Source: Flavobacteriaceae bacterium (GTDB lineage: Bacteria; Bacteroidota; Bacteroidia; Flavobacteriales; Flavobacteriaceae). From it: a stretch of DNA of 64,000 nt. The position numbers and the translations under genes were made by a program. The stretch covers positions 118,719-182,718 of the forward strand of contig JAUXPJ010000008.1 in the NCBI GenBank assembly GCA_030683815.1, in the 5' to 3' direction. The first letter of the stretch is position 1. Every line of letters begins with the position of its first letter. Positions 9,872 through 19,167 of the stretch are shown here, in pieces. Below the pieces are notes generated by a model. It had not been told where the DNA came from, did no database searches, and saw only the letters and a list, made by a program, of their open reading frames with translations.

Positions 9872-10846
9872 ATGAAAAAGGTAATTGTAATTAAGAATAG
9901 ATCTGATGTTGGAGCTGGAACCCGTGGTTCAGATTTAGGTATTGATGCCATCGAGATTGCTGCTATTGTAAAAGGCGATTATTACTTTAATCATTATCCG
10001 TTTGAAGATGTTCCAACAGAAAATGAAACCATTTATAACAAGGATAAAAACTCTTTTGCAAAACGAATTGGCAGCGTTTTGAATCAATGCAATCGGGTTT
10101 GTGAAAGTGTTCAGCGTAACTTAAAAAAGAATATGTTTCCCATTGTTTTATCGGGAGATCATTCTTCCGCATTAGGAAGTATCAGCGGAATTAAAGCTGC
10201 TTTTCCTGATAAAGAAATTGGAGTTGTTTGGATTGATGCGCATGCAGATATTCATTCTCCCTATACTTCGCCATCTGGAAATATACACGGAATGCCATTA
10301 GCGGCAGCTTTATCATTGGATAATCGTCAGCTGGAAATTAATAAAATTTCAAAAGAAACGGAACTTTGGTGGGAGAAAATGAAAAATGTTGGCATTCCCA
10401 TTCCTAAAATTAAGTTTGATAATTTAGTGTATTTCGGCGTTAGAGATACCGAAGAATCGGAAAATATTACCATCGCTGCAAATAATATCAAAAATTACAC
10501 TGTGCACGAAATGCGTTACAGAAGTTTTGATACCTGTCTAAATGAAGCAATTGAAAGACTGAACCATTGTGATTTGATTTATATCTCATTTGATGTAGAT
10601 AGTATGGATTGTGATTTAGTTTCTGATGGTACCGGAACACCGGTTCCAAGAGGTTTTGATGCCGCCGAAGTAGCCGAAATTATGGTAAAATTTATTAAAA
10701 CCGGAAAAGTTATCTGTTTTGAATTGGTAGAGGTAAATCCGTTATTAGATACCAAAGGAAATAAAATGGCAGAAACTGCCTTTGATATTTTAAGAAACAT
10801 CACAGATACCATTGAAGTAATCAATAAAAAGAAAGTGAATGCATAG
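9872..10846 (+). CDS. Arginase / ureohydrolase family protein
   Basis: The 324-residue protein belongs to the manganese-dependent ureohydrolases, which cleave arginine (or related guanidino compounds) to ornithine and urea. The metal ligands are visible: His97 in SGDHSSALG, Asp122/His124/Asp126 in WIDAHADIHSP, and Asp241/Asp243 in SFDVDSMD. The segment SGNIHGMPLAAAL (His139) resembles the substrate-binding loop of true arginases more than agmatinases or formiminoglutamases. It overlaps the ctlX-like gene by 8 bases, so both probably serve arginine/citrulline catabolism. Substrate identity remains inference. Confidence 0.85.
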   Translation: MKKVIVIKNRSDVGAGTRGSDLGIDAIEIAAIVKGDYYFNHYPFEDVPTENETIYNKDKNSFAKRIGSVLNQCNRVCESVQRNLKKNMFPIVLSGDHSSALGSISGIKAAFPDKEIGVVWIDAHADIHSPYTSPSGNIHGMPLAAALSLDNRQLEINKISKETELWWEKMKNVGIPIPKIKFDNLVYFGVRDTEESENITIAANNIKNYTVHEMRYRSFDTCLNEAIERLNHCDLIYISFDVDSMDCDLVSDGTGTPVPRGFDAAEVAEIMVKFIKTGKVICFELVEVNPLLDTKGNKMAETAFDILRNITDTIEVINKKKVNA

Positions 10847-11786
10847 CGACCAAATAACCAACCATATTTTAATGATTCGTCCAGTTAATTTTAGGATGAA
10901 TGAACAAACAGCCGTTAATAATTTTTATCAAAAATCATTAGCCCACTTATCGGCAGATGAAATTCAAGCTCAAGCTTTAAAAGAGTTTGACAATTTGGTT
11001 GAAGAACTGAAATCAAAAGGAGTGAATGTAATTGTTGTGGCTGATAAAGCTATTTCAAACACACCTGATTCTATTTTTCCTAATAACTGGATTTCTTTTC
11101 ATGACAATGGCGATGTAGGTCTATATCCAATGTTTGCTCCCAACAGACGATTGGAAAGACGTGAAGATATATTGAACATTTTAGAAGAAAAAGGTTTTCT
11201 GATTGAAAATGTTATTGATTATTCATCTGCAGAAACCGATGAAATCTTTCTGGAAGGAACAGGAAGTATTGTTTTAGATCGCGAACATCAAAATGCCTAT
11301 TGTGCGCTTTCGCCTCGTGCCGAGGAAGAACTATTTATTGAGTTTTGTGAAGATTTTGATTATAACCCGATTGTTTTTTCAGCATATCAAACTGTTGACG
11401 AAAAGAGAGAAAAAATATATCATACCAATGTGATGATATCAATAGGAAAGTCGTTTGCAATAGTTTGTCTGGATGCCATCGATGATTCAAAAGAGCGGAA
11501 AAATCTAATCCGACATCTTAAAGAAAGCGGAAAAGAGATTATTGGTATAACTGAAAAACAAGTCAGTCAGTTTACCGGAAATATGCTTCAAGTAAAAGGC
11601 GGAAACAATAAACCATATATAGTGATGAGTGAAAAAGCGTATCAATCGCTTAACCATCAGCAAATAAATCAATTAGAAAAGCACGGTGAAATTATTTACA
11701 GCGATGTTAGTACTATTGAAACTTGCGGAGGAGGAAGTGTTCGTTGTATGATGGCTGAAATATTTTTACCAAAGCATTTAGATTAA
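10839..11786 (+). CDS. ctlX: CtlX-type citrulline utilisation hydrolase / amidinotransferase family
   Basis: The 315-residue protein belongs to the guanidino-group modifying superfamily that includes arginine deiminase and DDAH. Visible family features are MIRPVNFRMNEQTAVNNF near the N-terminus, SIFPNNWISFH, the histidine segment YHTNVMISIG and the probable catalytic cysteine in TCGGGSVRCMM near the C-terminus. Members annotated CtlX act on citrulline, probably releasing ornithine. Its start lies inside the arginase gene (8-base overlap), indicating translational coupling. The two enzymes would both produce ornithine. Activity is not proven by sequence alone. Confidence 0.82.
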   Translation: MHSDQITNHILMIRPVNFRMNEQTAVNNFYQKSLAHLSADEIQAQALKEFDNLVEELKSKGVNVIVVADKAISNTPDSIFPNNWISFHDNGDVGLYPMFAPNRRLERREDILNILEEKGFLIENVIDYSSAETDEIFLEGTGSIVLDREHQNAYCALSPRAEEELFIEFCEDFDYNPIVFSAYQTVDEKREKIYHTNVMISIGKSFAIVCLDAIDDSKERKNLIRHLKESGKEIIGITEKQVSQFTGNMLQVKGGNNKPYIVMSEKAYQSLNHQQINQLEKHGEIIYSDVSTIETCGGGSVRCMMAEIFLPKHLD

Positions 11787-11831
11787 AAAGAAACTTTCGA
11801 AATTGGCGGTTTAATTTTTGGCACAATCATT

Positions 11832-11862
11832 TTGAACAACTAGATAGGATTAATTACCTTTG
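11832..11862 (+). promoter_or_regulatory. Promoter of guaA, predicted to give a leaderless mRNA
   Basis: TTG at 11832-11834 and TACCTTTG at 11855-11862, spaced by 20 bases, fit the Bacteroidota consensus very well. The -7 element normally ends about four bases before the transcription start, which places the start at about 11866, the A of the guaA ATG. Confidence 0.65.
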
Positions 11863-11865
11863 CAA

Positions 11866-13395
11866 ATGCAAAATAAAGTATTAATTCTAGATTTCGGGTC
11901 ACAATACACCCAATTGATTGCCCGTAGAGTGCGAGAGCTCCAAATTTATTGTGAAATAGTTCCTTTCAATCATCTTCCGGATAACATCGAAACATTTAAA
12001 GCGATCATTTTTTCTGGCAGTCCATTTTCTGTCCACAATCTTGATGCTCCACAAATTGACACTTCACTTTTTAGAGGAAAAATTCCATTGTTGGGTGTTT
12101 GTTACGGAGCTCAATATCTAGCACATACTTTAGGGGGTAAAGTAACACCTTCTAAAATAAGAGAATATGGCAGGGCAAATTTGAGTTATATAGAAAATAA
12201 ACATCCACTTTTTGAAGGGATTGCAGAAAAATCTCAAGTTTGGATGAGTCACGGTGATACGATTGAAAAACTACCCGATAATTTTTTAAAAATTGCCAGT
12301 ACTCATGATGTCGATTTTGCTGCCTATCAGATTGAAAATGAAAAAACGTATGCAATTCAGTTTCATCCGGAGGTTTATCACACCACTGATGGAATGCAAT
12401 TACTCGATAATTTTTTGACTAAAATTGCTCATATAATTCCAGATTGGACTTCAGAATCTTTTATTGATGCTTCAATTCAAAAATTAAAAGATGAAATAGG
12501 AAATGATAAAGTAGTTTTAGGATTATCCGGTGGCGTAGATTCTACCGTTGCGGCGGTTTTATTAGATAAAGCCATTGGAAAAAATCTCTACTGTATTTTT
12601 GTAAATAATGGATTATTGCGAAAAAATGAATTTCAAAATGTATTAGAGCAATACAAACACCTAGGTCTAAATGTTAAAGGAGTTGATGCTTCGGCACGTT
12701 TTTTGGGTAAGTTGGCAGGAATAACTGATCCGGAAGAAAAACGAAAAATTATAGGAAATGAATTCATAAGCGTTTTTGATGATGAAGCGCACTTAATCGA
12801 AGATGTTTCATGGTTAGCTCAAGGAACCATTTATCCGGATGTAATTGAGTCAATCTCTGTAAATGGTCCGTCAGCAACCATTAAATCGCATCATAATGTT
12901 GGCGGATTGCCCGATTTTATGAAACTCAAAATAGTTGAACCATTACGTTCTTTATTTAAAGATGAAGTAAGAAGAGTAGGCGCCAAGTTAAGACTTGATG
13001 CTGAATTATTAGGAAGACATCCATTTCCGGGACCTGGATTGGCCATCAGAATTATAGGCGAAATAACTCCAGGAAATGTTCGACTAATACAAGAAGTAGA
13101 TGCTATTTTTATTGACGGATTGAAACAGTGGAATTTATATAAAGAAGTTTGGCAGGCAGGCGCTATTTTATTGCCAATACATTCAGTAGGAGTGATGGGT
13201 GATGAACGTACTTATGAAAAAGTGGTAGCGCTTAGAGCCGTTTCGTCTACCGATGGGATGACTGCAGATTGGGTTAATTTACCGTATGAGTTTTTACAAG
13301 AAGTATCAAATAAAATTATTAATCAGGTAAAAGGAGTTAACAGAGTAGTTTATGATATCAGTTCAAAACCACCCGCAACTATTGAATGGGAATAA
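11866..13395 (+). CDS. guaA: GMP synthase (glutamine-hydrolysing)
   Basis: The 509-residue enzyme converts XMP to GMP with glutamine and ATP. It starts [21 protein letters not shown]; the class I amidotransferase domain (about 1-190) has the nucleophile in [11 protein letters not shown] and HPE in IQFHPEVYH. The ATP pyrophosphatase domain follows with the P-loop [14 protein letters not shown]. The C-terminal dimerisation domain carries [17 protein letters not shown] frame extension from a TTG at 11860 was rejected because that base lies inside the -7 promoter element and the homology begins at the ATG 11866. Confidence 0.97.
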   Translation: MQNKVLILDFGSQYTQLIARRVRELQIYCEIVPFNHLPDNIETFKAIIFSGSPFSVHNLDAPQIDTSLFRGKIPLLGVCYGAQYLAHTLGGKVTPSKIREYGRANLSYIENKHPLFEGIAEKSQVWMSHGDTIEKLPDNFLKIASTHDVDFAAYQIENEKTYAIQFHPEVYHTTDGMQLLDNFLTKIAHIIPDWTSESFIDASIQKLKDEIGNDKVVLGLSGGVDSTVAAVLLDKAIGKNLYCIFVNNGLLRKNEFQNVLEQYKHLGLNVKGVDASARFLGKLAGITDPEEKRKIIGNEFISVFDDEAHLIEDVSWLAQGTIYPDVIESISVNGPSATIKSHHNVGGLPDFMKLKIVEPLRSLFKDEVRRVGAKLRLDAELLGRHPFPGPGLAIRIIGEITPGNVRLIQEVDAIFIDGLKQWNLYKEVWQAGAILLPIHSVGVMGDERTYEKVVALRAVSSTDGMTADWVNLPYEFLQEVSNKIINQVKGVNRVVYDISSKPPATIEWE

Positions 13396-13437
13396 TTCGT
13401 ATTTTTAACAGGAAAAGAATTAAAAACTAATTGTAAA

Positions 13438-15156
13438 ATGAAGAAATATTTCTTAATTGTGTTGATGTTTTTGCTCACCTTGTATTATGTTGAAGCACAA
13501 ACTAAAAAGTATGTTTCTTATACCGTTAAAAAAGGAGAAACCATCAAAAGTATCGCTAAAGATTTAAATATATCTCCAAAAGAGTTGTATGAATTAAATC
13601 CGGATATTGATAGAAAACCTAAAGAAAACACAGTAATTCTGATTCCTGCAACCCATGTTGTTGAAACACCGTCTACAACAATTCAATATCACGTTCAGCC
13701 AAAAGAAACGCTTTATAATATTGCTAAAAGATATCAAACAACGATAGAAGAAATCATCAAATTAAATCCGATTTTGGTTGATGGTTTAAAAGATGGACAA
13801 ATCATTTTAATTCCCGGAGCCAATTCTGCAGTAGGTCAAACCGAAAAAAAAGAAGAAATCTCTGCAAAAAAAATAATTCATATTATTGAAAAAGGGGATA
13901 CTTTTTATAATGTTACCAAACGTTATCAAATATCAGAAGAAGAATTAATAGCTCAAAATCCGATTCTAAAAGATGGGTTTAATATAGGAGTTGAGTTGCA
14001 TATCATTACCGATAAAAAAATCGAAACTAATTTTTCACAACCAAAACAAATTGTTAAAACACCCATGAATATTGCTTTTAAGTCTGGTAAATCTGTTAAT
14101 GCAGTTTTGATGATGCCATTTAAGTTAAATGAAATTGAAGATGTTGCTATTCATTTTAACAATAGCACTTCTTTGTTGAATATTGCCGCCGAATTTTATC
14201 AAGGAGCGATGATTGCTATTGATTCACTTCGAAATCAAGGAGCCGCCATCAACTTAAAATCATTTGACTCAGAAAATAATGACGAAAAAATCACCTCAAT
14301 TCTCAGAACTAATAATTTATCAAATACCGATGTTTATATCGGCCCATTATTTCTATCAAGTGCTCAAAAATTAGCCAAAAACATCACCAATGGATTTGTA
14401 ATTGCCCCGATGAATTCTAAAGAGCATACTAAGTTTAGCGAAATTAATCTAATAAAATCCGGTGTTAGAAGTGAATTACTTGAAGATAGAATTCTGCAAT
14501 TTATGAAACGAAATTTTGCCGGTCAAAATGTAATTGTTATTGGAGATAATAAACAGGGAACCAATAATGAAGCTGATAGAATTGCTTGGAAACTGAAATC
14601 AAATATTTCAATTGGTAATGTTACAATTTTAAAACCGAGCAGCGGATATATCACCAAACAACGATTTGAATCAGTTTTAAGTAGTCATAAGCAAAACTGG
14701 ATTTTAATAGTTGGTGATGATAATATTGTGATAACAGATGCGGTAAATACCTATGGAATCGCAGATAAATCGATTGAAATCAGATTGTTTTCACTCAAAA
14801 ATGAAGGCAATATTGAAAAAGCCAACAATGTTTATTTAGGTCGATTGAATTATACTTTTCCATCCGCAGAATACAGTGATTTTAACAATTTGAATGTGCA
14901 ATCATTTGTAAACCAATATAAAGAAAAATACATTGCTCCGCCATCTTCCAATGCCATCAGGGGTTTTGATGTAACTTATGATATTTTGTTCAGAATGTTA
15001 TTAAATGGTAATAATAACGCGAGTATTGATAATTATACATTTGACAGAATTGCGGCAAGATTTGATTATAGACCAACTTCAGTAACCGGATTTGAAAACA
15101 ACGGAATTTTTATTTTAAAATATGAACCCGATTTGAGTTTAACTTTATTAGAATAA
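13438..15156 (+). CDS. Secreted protein with three LysM domains and a periplasmic-binding-protein-like domain
   Basis: The 572-residue protein starts with a Sec signal peptide ending near VEAQ (residues 1-20). Three LysM repeats follow at about 27-70, 83-126 and 145-190, each with a GET/KET/GDT turn and an N-P-x-L/D-x-(K/G) segment; LysM modules bind peptidoglycan. From about 210 to the end the sequence resembles a type I solute-binding (amino-acid transporter receptor) fold, beginning VNAVLMMPFKLN. The role is unknown; an envelope-anchored sensor or scaffold is possible. It is followed by a palindromic terminator shared with the opposite gene. Confidence 0.8.
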   Translation: MKKYFLIVLMFLLTLYYVEAQTKKYVSYTVKKGETIKSIAKDLNISPKELYELNPDIDRKPKENTVILIPATHVVETPSTTIQYHVQPKETLYNIAKRYQTTIEEIIKLNPILVDGLKDGQIILIPGANSAVGQTEKKEEISAKKIIHIIEKGDTFYNVTKRYQISEEELIAQNPILKDGFNIGVELHIITDKKIETNFSQPKQIVKTPMNIAFKSGKSVNAVLMMPFKLNEIEDVAIHFNNSTSLLNIAAEFYQGAMIAIDSLRNQGAAINLKSFDSENNDEKITSILRTNNLSNTDVYIGPLFLSSAQKLAKNITNGFVIAPMNSKEHTKFSEINLIKSGVRSELLEDRILQFMKRNFAGQNVIVIGDNKQGTNNEADRIAWKLKSNISIGNVTILKPSSGYITKQRFESVLSSHKQNWILIVGDDNIVITDAVNTYGIADKSIEIRLFSLKNEGNIEKANNVYLGRLNYTFPSAEYSDFNNLNVQSFVNQYKEKYIAPPSSNAIRGFDVTYDILFRMLLNGNNNASIDNYTFDRIAARFDYRPTSVTGFENNGIFILKYEPDLSLTLLE

Positions 15157-15182
15157 AAAAAGCGACTTAAGTCGCTTTTTTT
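15155..15182. terminator. Bidirectional terminator
   Basis: A perfect palindrome with arms AAAAAAGCGACTT and AAGTCGCTTTTTT, with T runs in both directions, separates the convergent LysM gene and the TPR-like gene. Confidence 0.85.
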
Positions 15183-15186
15183 ATGG

Positions 15187-15702
15187 TTATATTTTCTTTA
15201 ATTGTTGTTTCATCATTTTAATTTGATCGCCTAGCATATTGTGTTTGTCAAACTTTTTTGCTTCGGCCAACAATTCGGTTGCCTCTCTTTTACGTCGTTT
15301 GGTCATGGCAATTCCGGCTAAATTTAATTTAGCCATCGCAATATCATGATGCATGGATAATCCCAGTCCCAAAGCTTTTTTGAAGAGTTTTTCAGATTCA
15401 GTCAAATTGGTTTGTGAAATCATTAAACCGTGTAAAAAGTAAAAATAACCTTGTTGTTTTTGAATTAATGCACTCTCTGGTTTTTTAATATAGGCTAACC
15501 ATTTTTTTGCACCTTCAAAATCTTGTTTACGCAATTTAAAAAAGGCCAATAAAATGAATTCATTTTTATAATAGAAGAACACTATAATTCCGGCAAAAAG
15601 CACCAAGGTAATTCCGTTCATAATATTTCCATCAATGAACTGAAAAACTGACCAAACAACAATGGCAAATGCAATAACCAGTTTAATATACTTGTGAAAC
15701 AT
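15187..15702 (-). CDS. Membrane protein with two N-terminal transmembrane segments and a TPR-like region
   Basis: The 171-residue protein has two hydrophobic segments at about residues 7-22 and 27-46. A mainly helical soluble part follows, with repeat-like units such as DFEGAKKWLAYIKKP, TESEKLFKKALGLGLSM and REATELLAEAKKFD that suggest degenerate tetratricopeptide repeats. No enzymatic motif is visible. It is downstream of ccsBA on the same strand with 51 bases between, so it may share that transcript. A scaffold role at the inner membrane is plausible, but no function is assigned. Confidence 0.7.
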   Translation of the reverse strand: MFHKYIKLVIAFAIVVWSVFQFIDGNIMNGITLVLFAGIIVFFYYKNEFILLAFFKLRKQDFEGAKKWLAYIKKPESALIQKQQGYFYFLHGLMISQTNLTESEKLFKKALGLGLSMHHDIAMAKLNLAGIAMTKRRKREATELLAEAKKFDKHNMLGDQIKMMKQQLKKI

Positions 15703-15753
15703 ATTTTATTAAATTTTAAAAATGCAAAGTTACATTATTGCTGCTTGGTTTTT

Positions 15754-18700
15754 TTATCTTTTGTAAAACTTTTTGAATTTGAGATAAGCAAAAATTGAGA
15801 TGACTGTAATAATTGCGATGGAATAATAGATAAAACTCGGAGTAATTACCTGATCACCGCTGGCATAAGAATGCAAACCGCTTAGGTAAAAGTTTACGCC
15901 AAAATAGGTCATCAATATTGATCCAAATGCTAAAACGGTCGCAAAATTAAAGGCAAATCGTCCTTTTAATCCAGGTACTAATCGCATATGTAAAACAAAA
16001 GCATAAACCATGATGCTGATTAATGCCCAAGTTTCTTTGGCGTCCCATCCCCAGTAACGGCCCCAACTTTCATTAGCCCATTGTCCGCCCAAGAAATTTC
16101 CAATAGTTAGCAATACTAAACCAACTATCAGTGCCATTTCATTAATGGTGGTTAACTCACTAATAGTAATATCTAATTTGTCTTTATTTTTATCTGTTGT
16201 AAAAATCATCAGCAACAAGGAAACCAACCCTAAAATCATTCCTAAAGCAAAGGGTCCGTAACTGGCAACAATTACCGATACGTGAATCATTAACCAATAA
16301 GAATTAAGAACTGGTGGTAAATTAGCAATTTCCGGATCCATCCAATTCCAATGTGCAATCATTAAAATCATTGAGGTTAAAAAGGCAGTAGAAGCAATGG
16401 TCAAAGAAGAACGCTTTCCGAAAATCAACCCAAAAAACATGGTTGCCCAAGCTACAAAAATAACGGATTCATACGCGTTACTCCAAGGTGCGCGACCACT
16501 GATATACCAACGCGTTGCCAAACCTAAAGTATGCATAACAAAGAATAAAATAATCAATGCAATACTTCCTTTGATAAGATAACTGATAAGTTTGTTGTTT
16601 TTGAATATTTGAATAATGACAAATAAGAACATCAAAACGCCGATGTACATATAGTAACTGAATAACTTTTTGAAAACATCATAATTGTTGTATAATATTT
16701 CATAGGTTATTTGTGATTCTTTTGGATACACTTTTGCGCCAAATTTTTTCTGAATAGTGAACAAACCGTCTAACAACTCATCAGATAATTTATAATTGTT
16801 GGTGCTGATGGATTCTTGTAAAGAAAGAGCATACATATGAAAAGATTTAGCGGCAATACTGTCTTTACCGGTATAATTTAATAATTGAGTTTCGTGTGGG
16901 GTAACCCATTTATTGTTTTTATCATCTTTGATGGGTAAAATATTAAGGATGGAACCTCCTAAAGCAGAGTACAATAAATTAACACGTTTGTCTATGTTTA
17001 CAATATCTTTTTCAAATTTTCCTTTGTTATTCTTTTTGTTGGCTTCTTCTTGATAAGTTTGAAGTTTGTATTGTCCCATTTCATTGAAAAAATCGGCTAG
17101 ACGAGCATATTTAGCATCTTCATCAACTCCTAAAATAGTACGAACTTTCGTATTTCCTTTTTCTAAATAAATTACTGGAATTTCAAACCAAGCGTAAGGA
17201 TTAATAGTTAACGAAAGTAAAACTTGATCGGCATCATAACCTTTATAAGTATCTTGTTTACTTACTTTACGCAATAATTCTGATGCAAAAGTGTTGACAG
17301 GTTTCATTCTGCCACCCGCATCTTGAATCACTATTCGTCCAAATTTATCTGCATGTTCTTTAGAAACCATGTTTTTGGTTAAAAGCGAATCAATTTGGCT
17401 GTCATTTAATTGATGATTGTGTTGTTGTGAAAAAAGAATTGTTGAAATGAACAATAATGCAATCGTTAAAAATTTGGATTTTTTTAGTTCAACGTCTTTT
17501 AGTCTTTTTCTTAAATCAGCCATTCTTGTATTTTTCATCACCACCATTAAAATTAAACAGATGTATAACAAAGTATAACCAACATAAGTTATAAAGGTTC
17601 CCCAATAATCATGATTTACAGATAAAACCGTCTCTTCATATTCATCTGTAATACTATAACTTGATTGGAAAAATCTAAATCCGCGATAATCCAAAATATT
17701 ATTCATAAAAATTCTGAAATCAAACTTTGTATCTTTATCTATAATAGTAACTTCACTGGCATATGACATAGCGCTTTCAGATCCCGGATATTTTTCCAAT
17801 TGAAAATCATTAAGATGAACTGAAAAAGGTAAAAGATAAGTTCTTGAACCATAAACCATACTGAAATTTAGATTATCAACACTTATTAAAGTTGGATCTG
17901 CGGTGCGATATTGACCGCCAACTAAATTAACGCGTTCAGTTTTATTATTGGTTGTAACATCAAAAATAAGCATATCTGCATTGCCTGTATCTTGTTTTTG
18001 AGCGGTAGAAACGTAGTTAACTTTGGCTCTAAAAACTGGTTTTGGAACAACAAATTTCATTGCATTTACATGATTGTGATCGGTATGAGCATCCTCCATA
18101 TTATGTCCTCCGATATTGTATAATGCAGCAATTTCAAAATTTTGTTCCACATCTTTTTCAAGCTTTCCTTTAAATTGATCAGCCATTCTTAAGAAAGTTC
18201 CGGCTTCTTTAGAAAATATTTTAAGTTGATTGTCAACCAATTTAAAATTGATGGTAACATTATCCGGACTGTCAAATCCAACTAAAGTTCCGTGGACATT
18301 TTTAGTGGTTCCTCTTTTGATTTTTTCATCATGTCGATGCCCATCTTCACTTGCTTCAACAAATAAAATATATTCATCACCAGAAATGTCATCAACTATT
18401 TGTTCTCCAACATTTGGTAAATAATCAACCAATTTAACTTTTACCTCTTGTCCTTTAAAATCTGTTGTAAAGCTGAAATTGTTTTTTTTGGCAGCACTTA
18501 AAAGCATTTTTTTATAAATGGTGTTTTTCTGATCTTTACCGTCATTAATGGTCAATTGTAGGAAAGCACCTTCAGAAAAAATTACATTTGAGCTTTCTCC
18601 TTCTTTAACTGATAAAAGCCCTTCATAACTAATATATCTGGTTATTCCGGCACCAACTAAAATGAATATAAATGAAAGATGGAGCATTAAACTAACCCAT

Positions 18701-18924
18701 TTTTCTTTTCTGTAGAGTTTGTAAGTGAAAATATTTCCTATAAAATTGATGACAAAAAGGACCATAATTAATTCAAACCACCAAGCGTTATATACAATAA
18801 CTCTTGCAGTTTGGGTTCCATAGTCATTTTCTATAAATGTTGCGACACCCATAGCTGTTGCAAAAACAACAAATAAAATAGCCATGAGTTGAGTTGAATA
18901 TAAAAAGTTAAATATTTTTTTCAT
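15754..18924 (-). CDS. ccsA: Fused cytochrome c biogenesis protein CcsBA (ResB-ResC type)
   Basis: The 1056-residue membrane protein combines a ResB/CcsB part (about 1-450, with transmembrane segments near the N-terminus and a large periplasmic domain) and a CcsA/ResC part. The latter holds the haem-handling WWD domain WGRYWGWDAKETW at 954-966, and the nearby conserved histidine in LSGLHSYASG (His1018). System II synthases of this kind export haem and attach it to CxxCH motifs. The nos cytochrome c encoded nearby is a likely client. Bacteroidota commonly carry this fusion as one polypeptide. Confidence 0.93.
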   Translation of the reverse strand: MKKIFNFLYSTQLMAILFVVFATAMGVATFIENDYGTQTARVIVYNAWWFELIMVLFVINFIGNIFTYKLYRKEKWVSLMLHLSFIFILVGAGITRYISYEGLLSVKEGESSNVIFSEGAFLQLTINDGKDQKNTIYKKMLLSAAKKNNFSFTTDFKGQEVKVKLVDYLPNVGEQIVDDISGDEYILFVEASEDGHRHDEKIKRGTTKNVHGTLVGFDSPDNVTINFKLVDNQLKIFSKEAGTFLRMADQFKGKLEKDVEQNFEIAALYNIGGHNMEDAHTDHNHVNAMKFVVPKPVFRAKVNYVSTAQKQDTGNADMLIFDVTTNNKTERVNLVGGQYRTADPTLISVDNLNFSMVYGSRTYLLPFSVHLNDFQLEKYPGSESAMSYASEVTIIDKDTKFDFRIFMNNILDYRGFRFFQSSYSITDEYEETVLSVNHDYWGTFITYVGYTLLYICLILMVVMKNTRMADLRKRLKDVELKKSKFLTIALLFISTILFSQQHNHQLNDSQIDSLLTKNMVSKEHADKFGRIVIQDAGGRMKPVNTFASELLRKVSKQDTYKGYDADQVLLSLTINPYAWFEIPVIYLEKGNTKVRTILGVDEDAKYARLADFFNEMGQYKLQTYQEEANKKNNKGKFEKDIVNIDKRVNLLYSALGGSILNILPIKDDKNNKWVTPHETQLLNYTGKDSIAAKSFHMYALSLQESISTNNYKLSDELLDGLFTIQKKFGAKVYPKESQITYEILYNNYDVFKKLFSYYMYIGVLMFLFVIIQIFKNNKLISYLIKGSIALIILFFVMHTLGLATRWYISGRAPWSNAYESVIFVAWATMFFGLIFGKRSSLTIASTAFLTSMILMIAHWNWMDPEIANLPPVLNSYWLMIHVSVIVASYGPFALGMILGLVSLLLMIFTTDKNKDKLDITISELTTINEMALIVGLVLLTIGNFLGGQWANESWGRYWGWDAKETWALISIMVYAFVLHMRLVPGLKGRFAFNFATVLAFGSILMTYFGVNFYLSGLHSYASGDQVITPSFIYYSIAIITVISIFAYLKFKKFYKR

Positions 18925-18947
18925 TTTTAACTGTATTAAAAGTTACA

Positions 18948-18974
18948 CAAAAATAGGAATATTATTTTAATCAA
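18948..18974 (-). promoter_or_regulatory. Candidate promoter of ccsBA
   Basis: On the minus strand TATTTTTG (18955 down to 18948) is an exact -7 element. A TTG lies at 18974-18972, 16 bases upstream, which is slightly short for the -33 distance. The predicted leader is about 20 bases. Confidence 0.35.
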
Positions 18975-19167
18975 AACCTGCGATAAATCATATAATTGAC
19001 ACAATATTTTGTTAATTTAGCAATGTTTTTAAACCTGATATTTTGTTTAAACGAACTCATGCCAAAGATGTTTATGTTTTAATTAAGGAAAGAGATTCTT
19101 TTTAAATTCCGTATTAATACTATTTTATCTTATTTAAACATCTAATTTATAACAAAATATATTTATT

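Noticed and set aside
11860..11865. TTG start two codons upstream of guaA ATG
   Set aside because: It is part of the TACCTTTG promoter element and would precede the predicted transcription start.
18925..19167. TnaC-like leader peptide before tryptophanase
   Set aside because: No short frame with a Trp codon in suitable context was seen, and there is no terminator hairpin.
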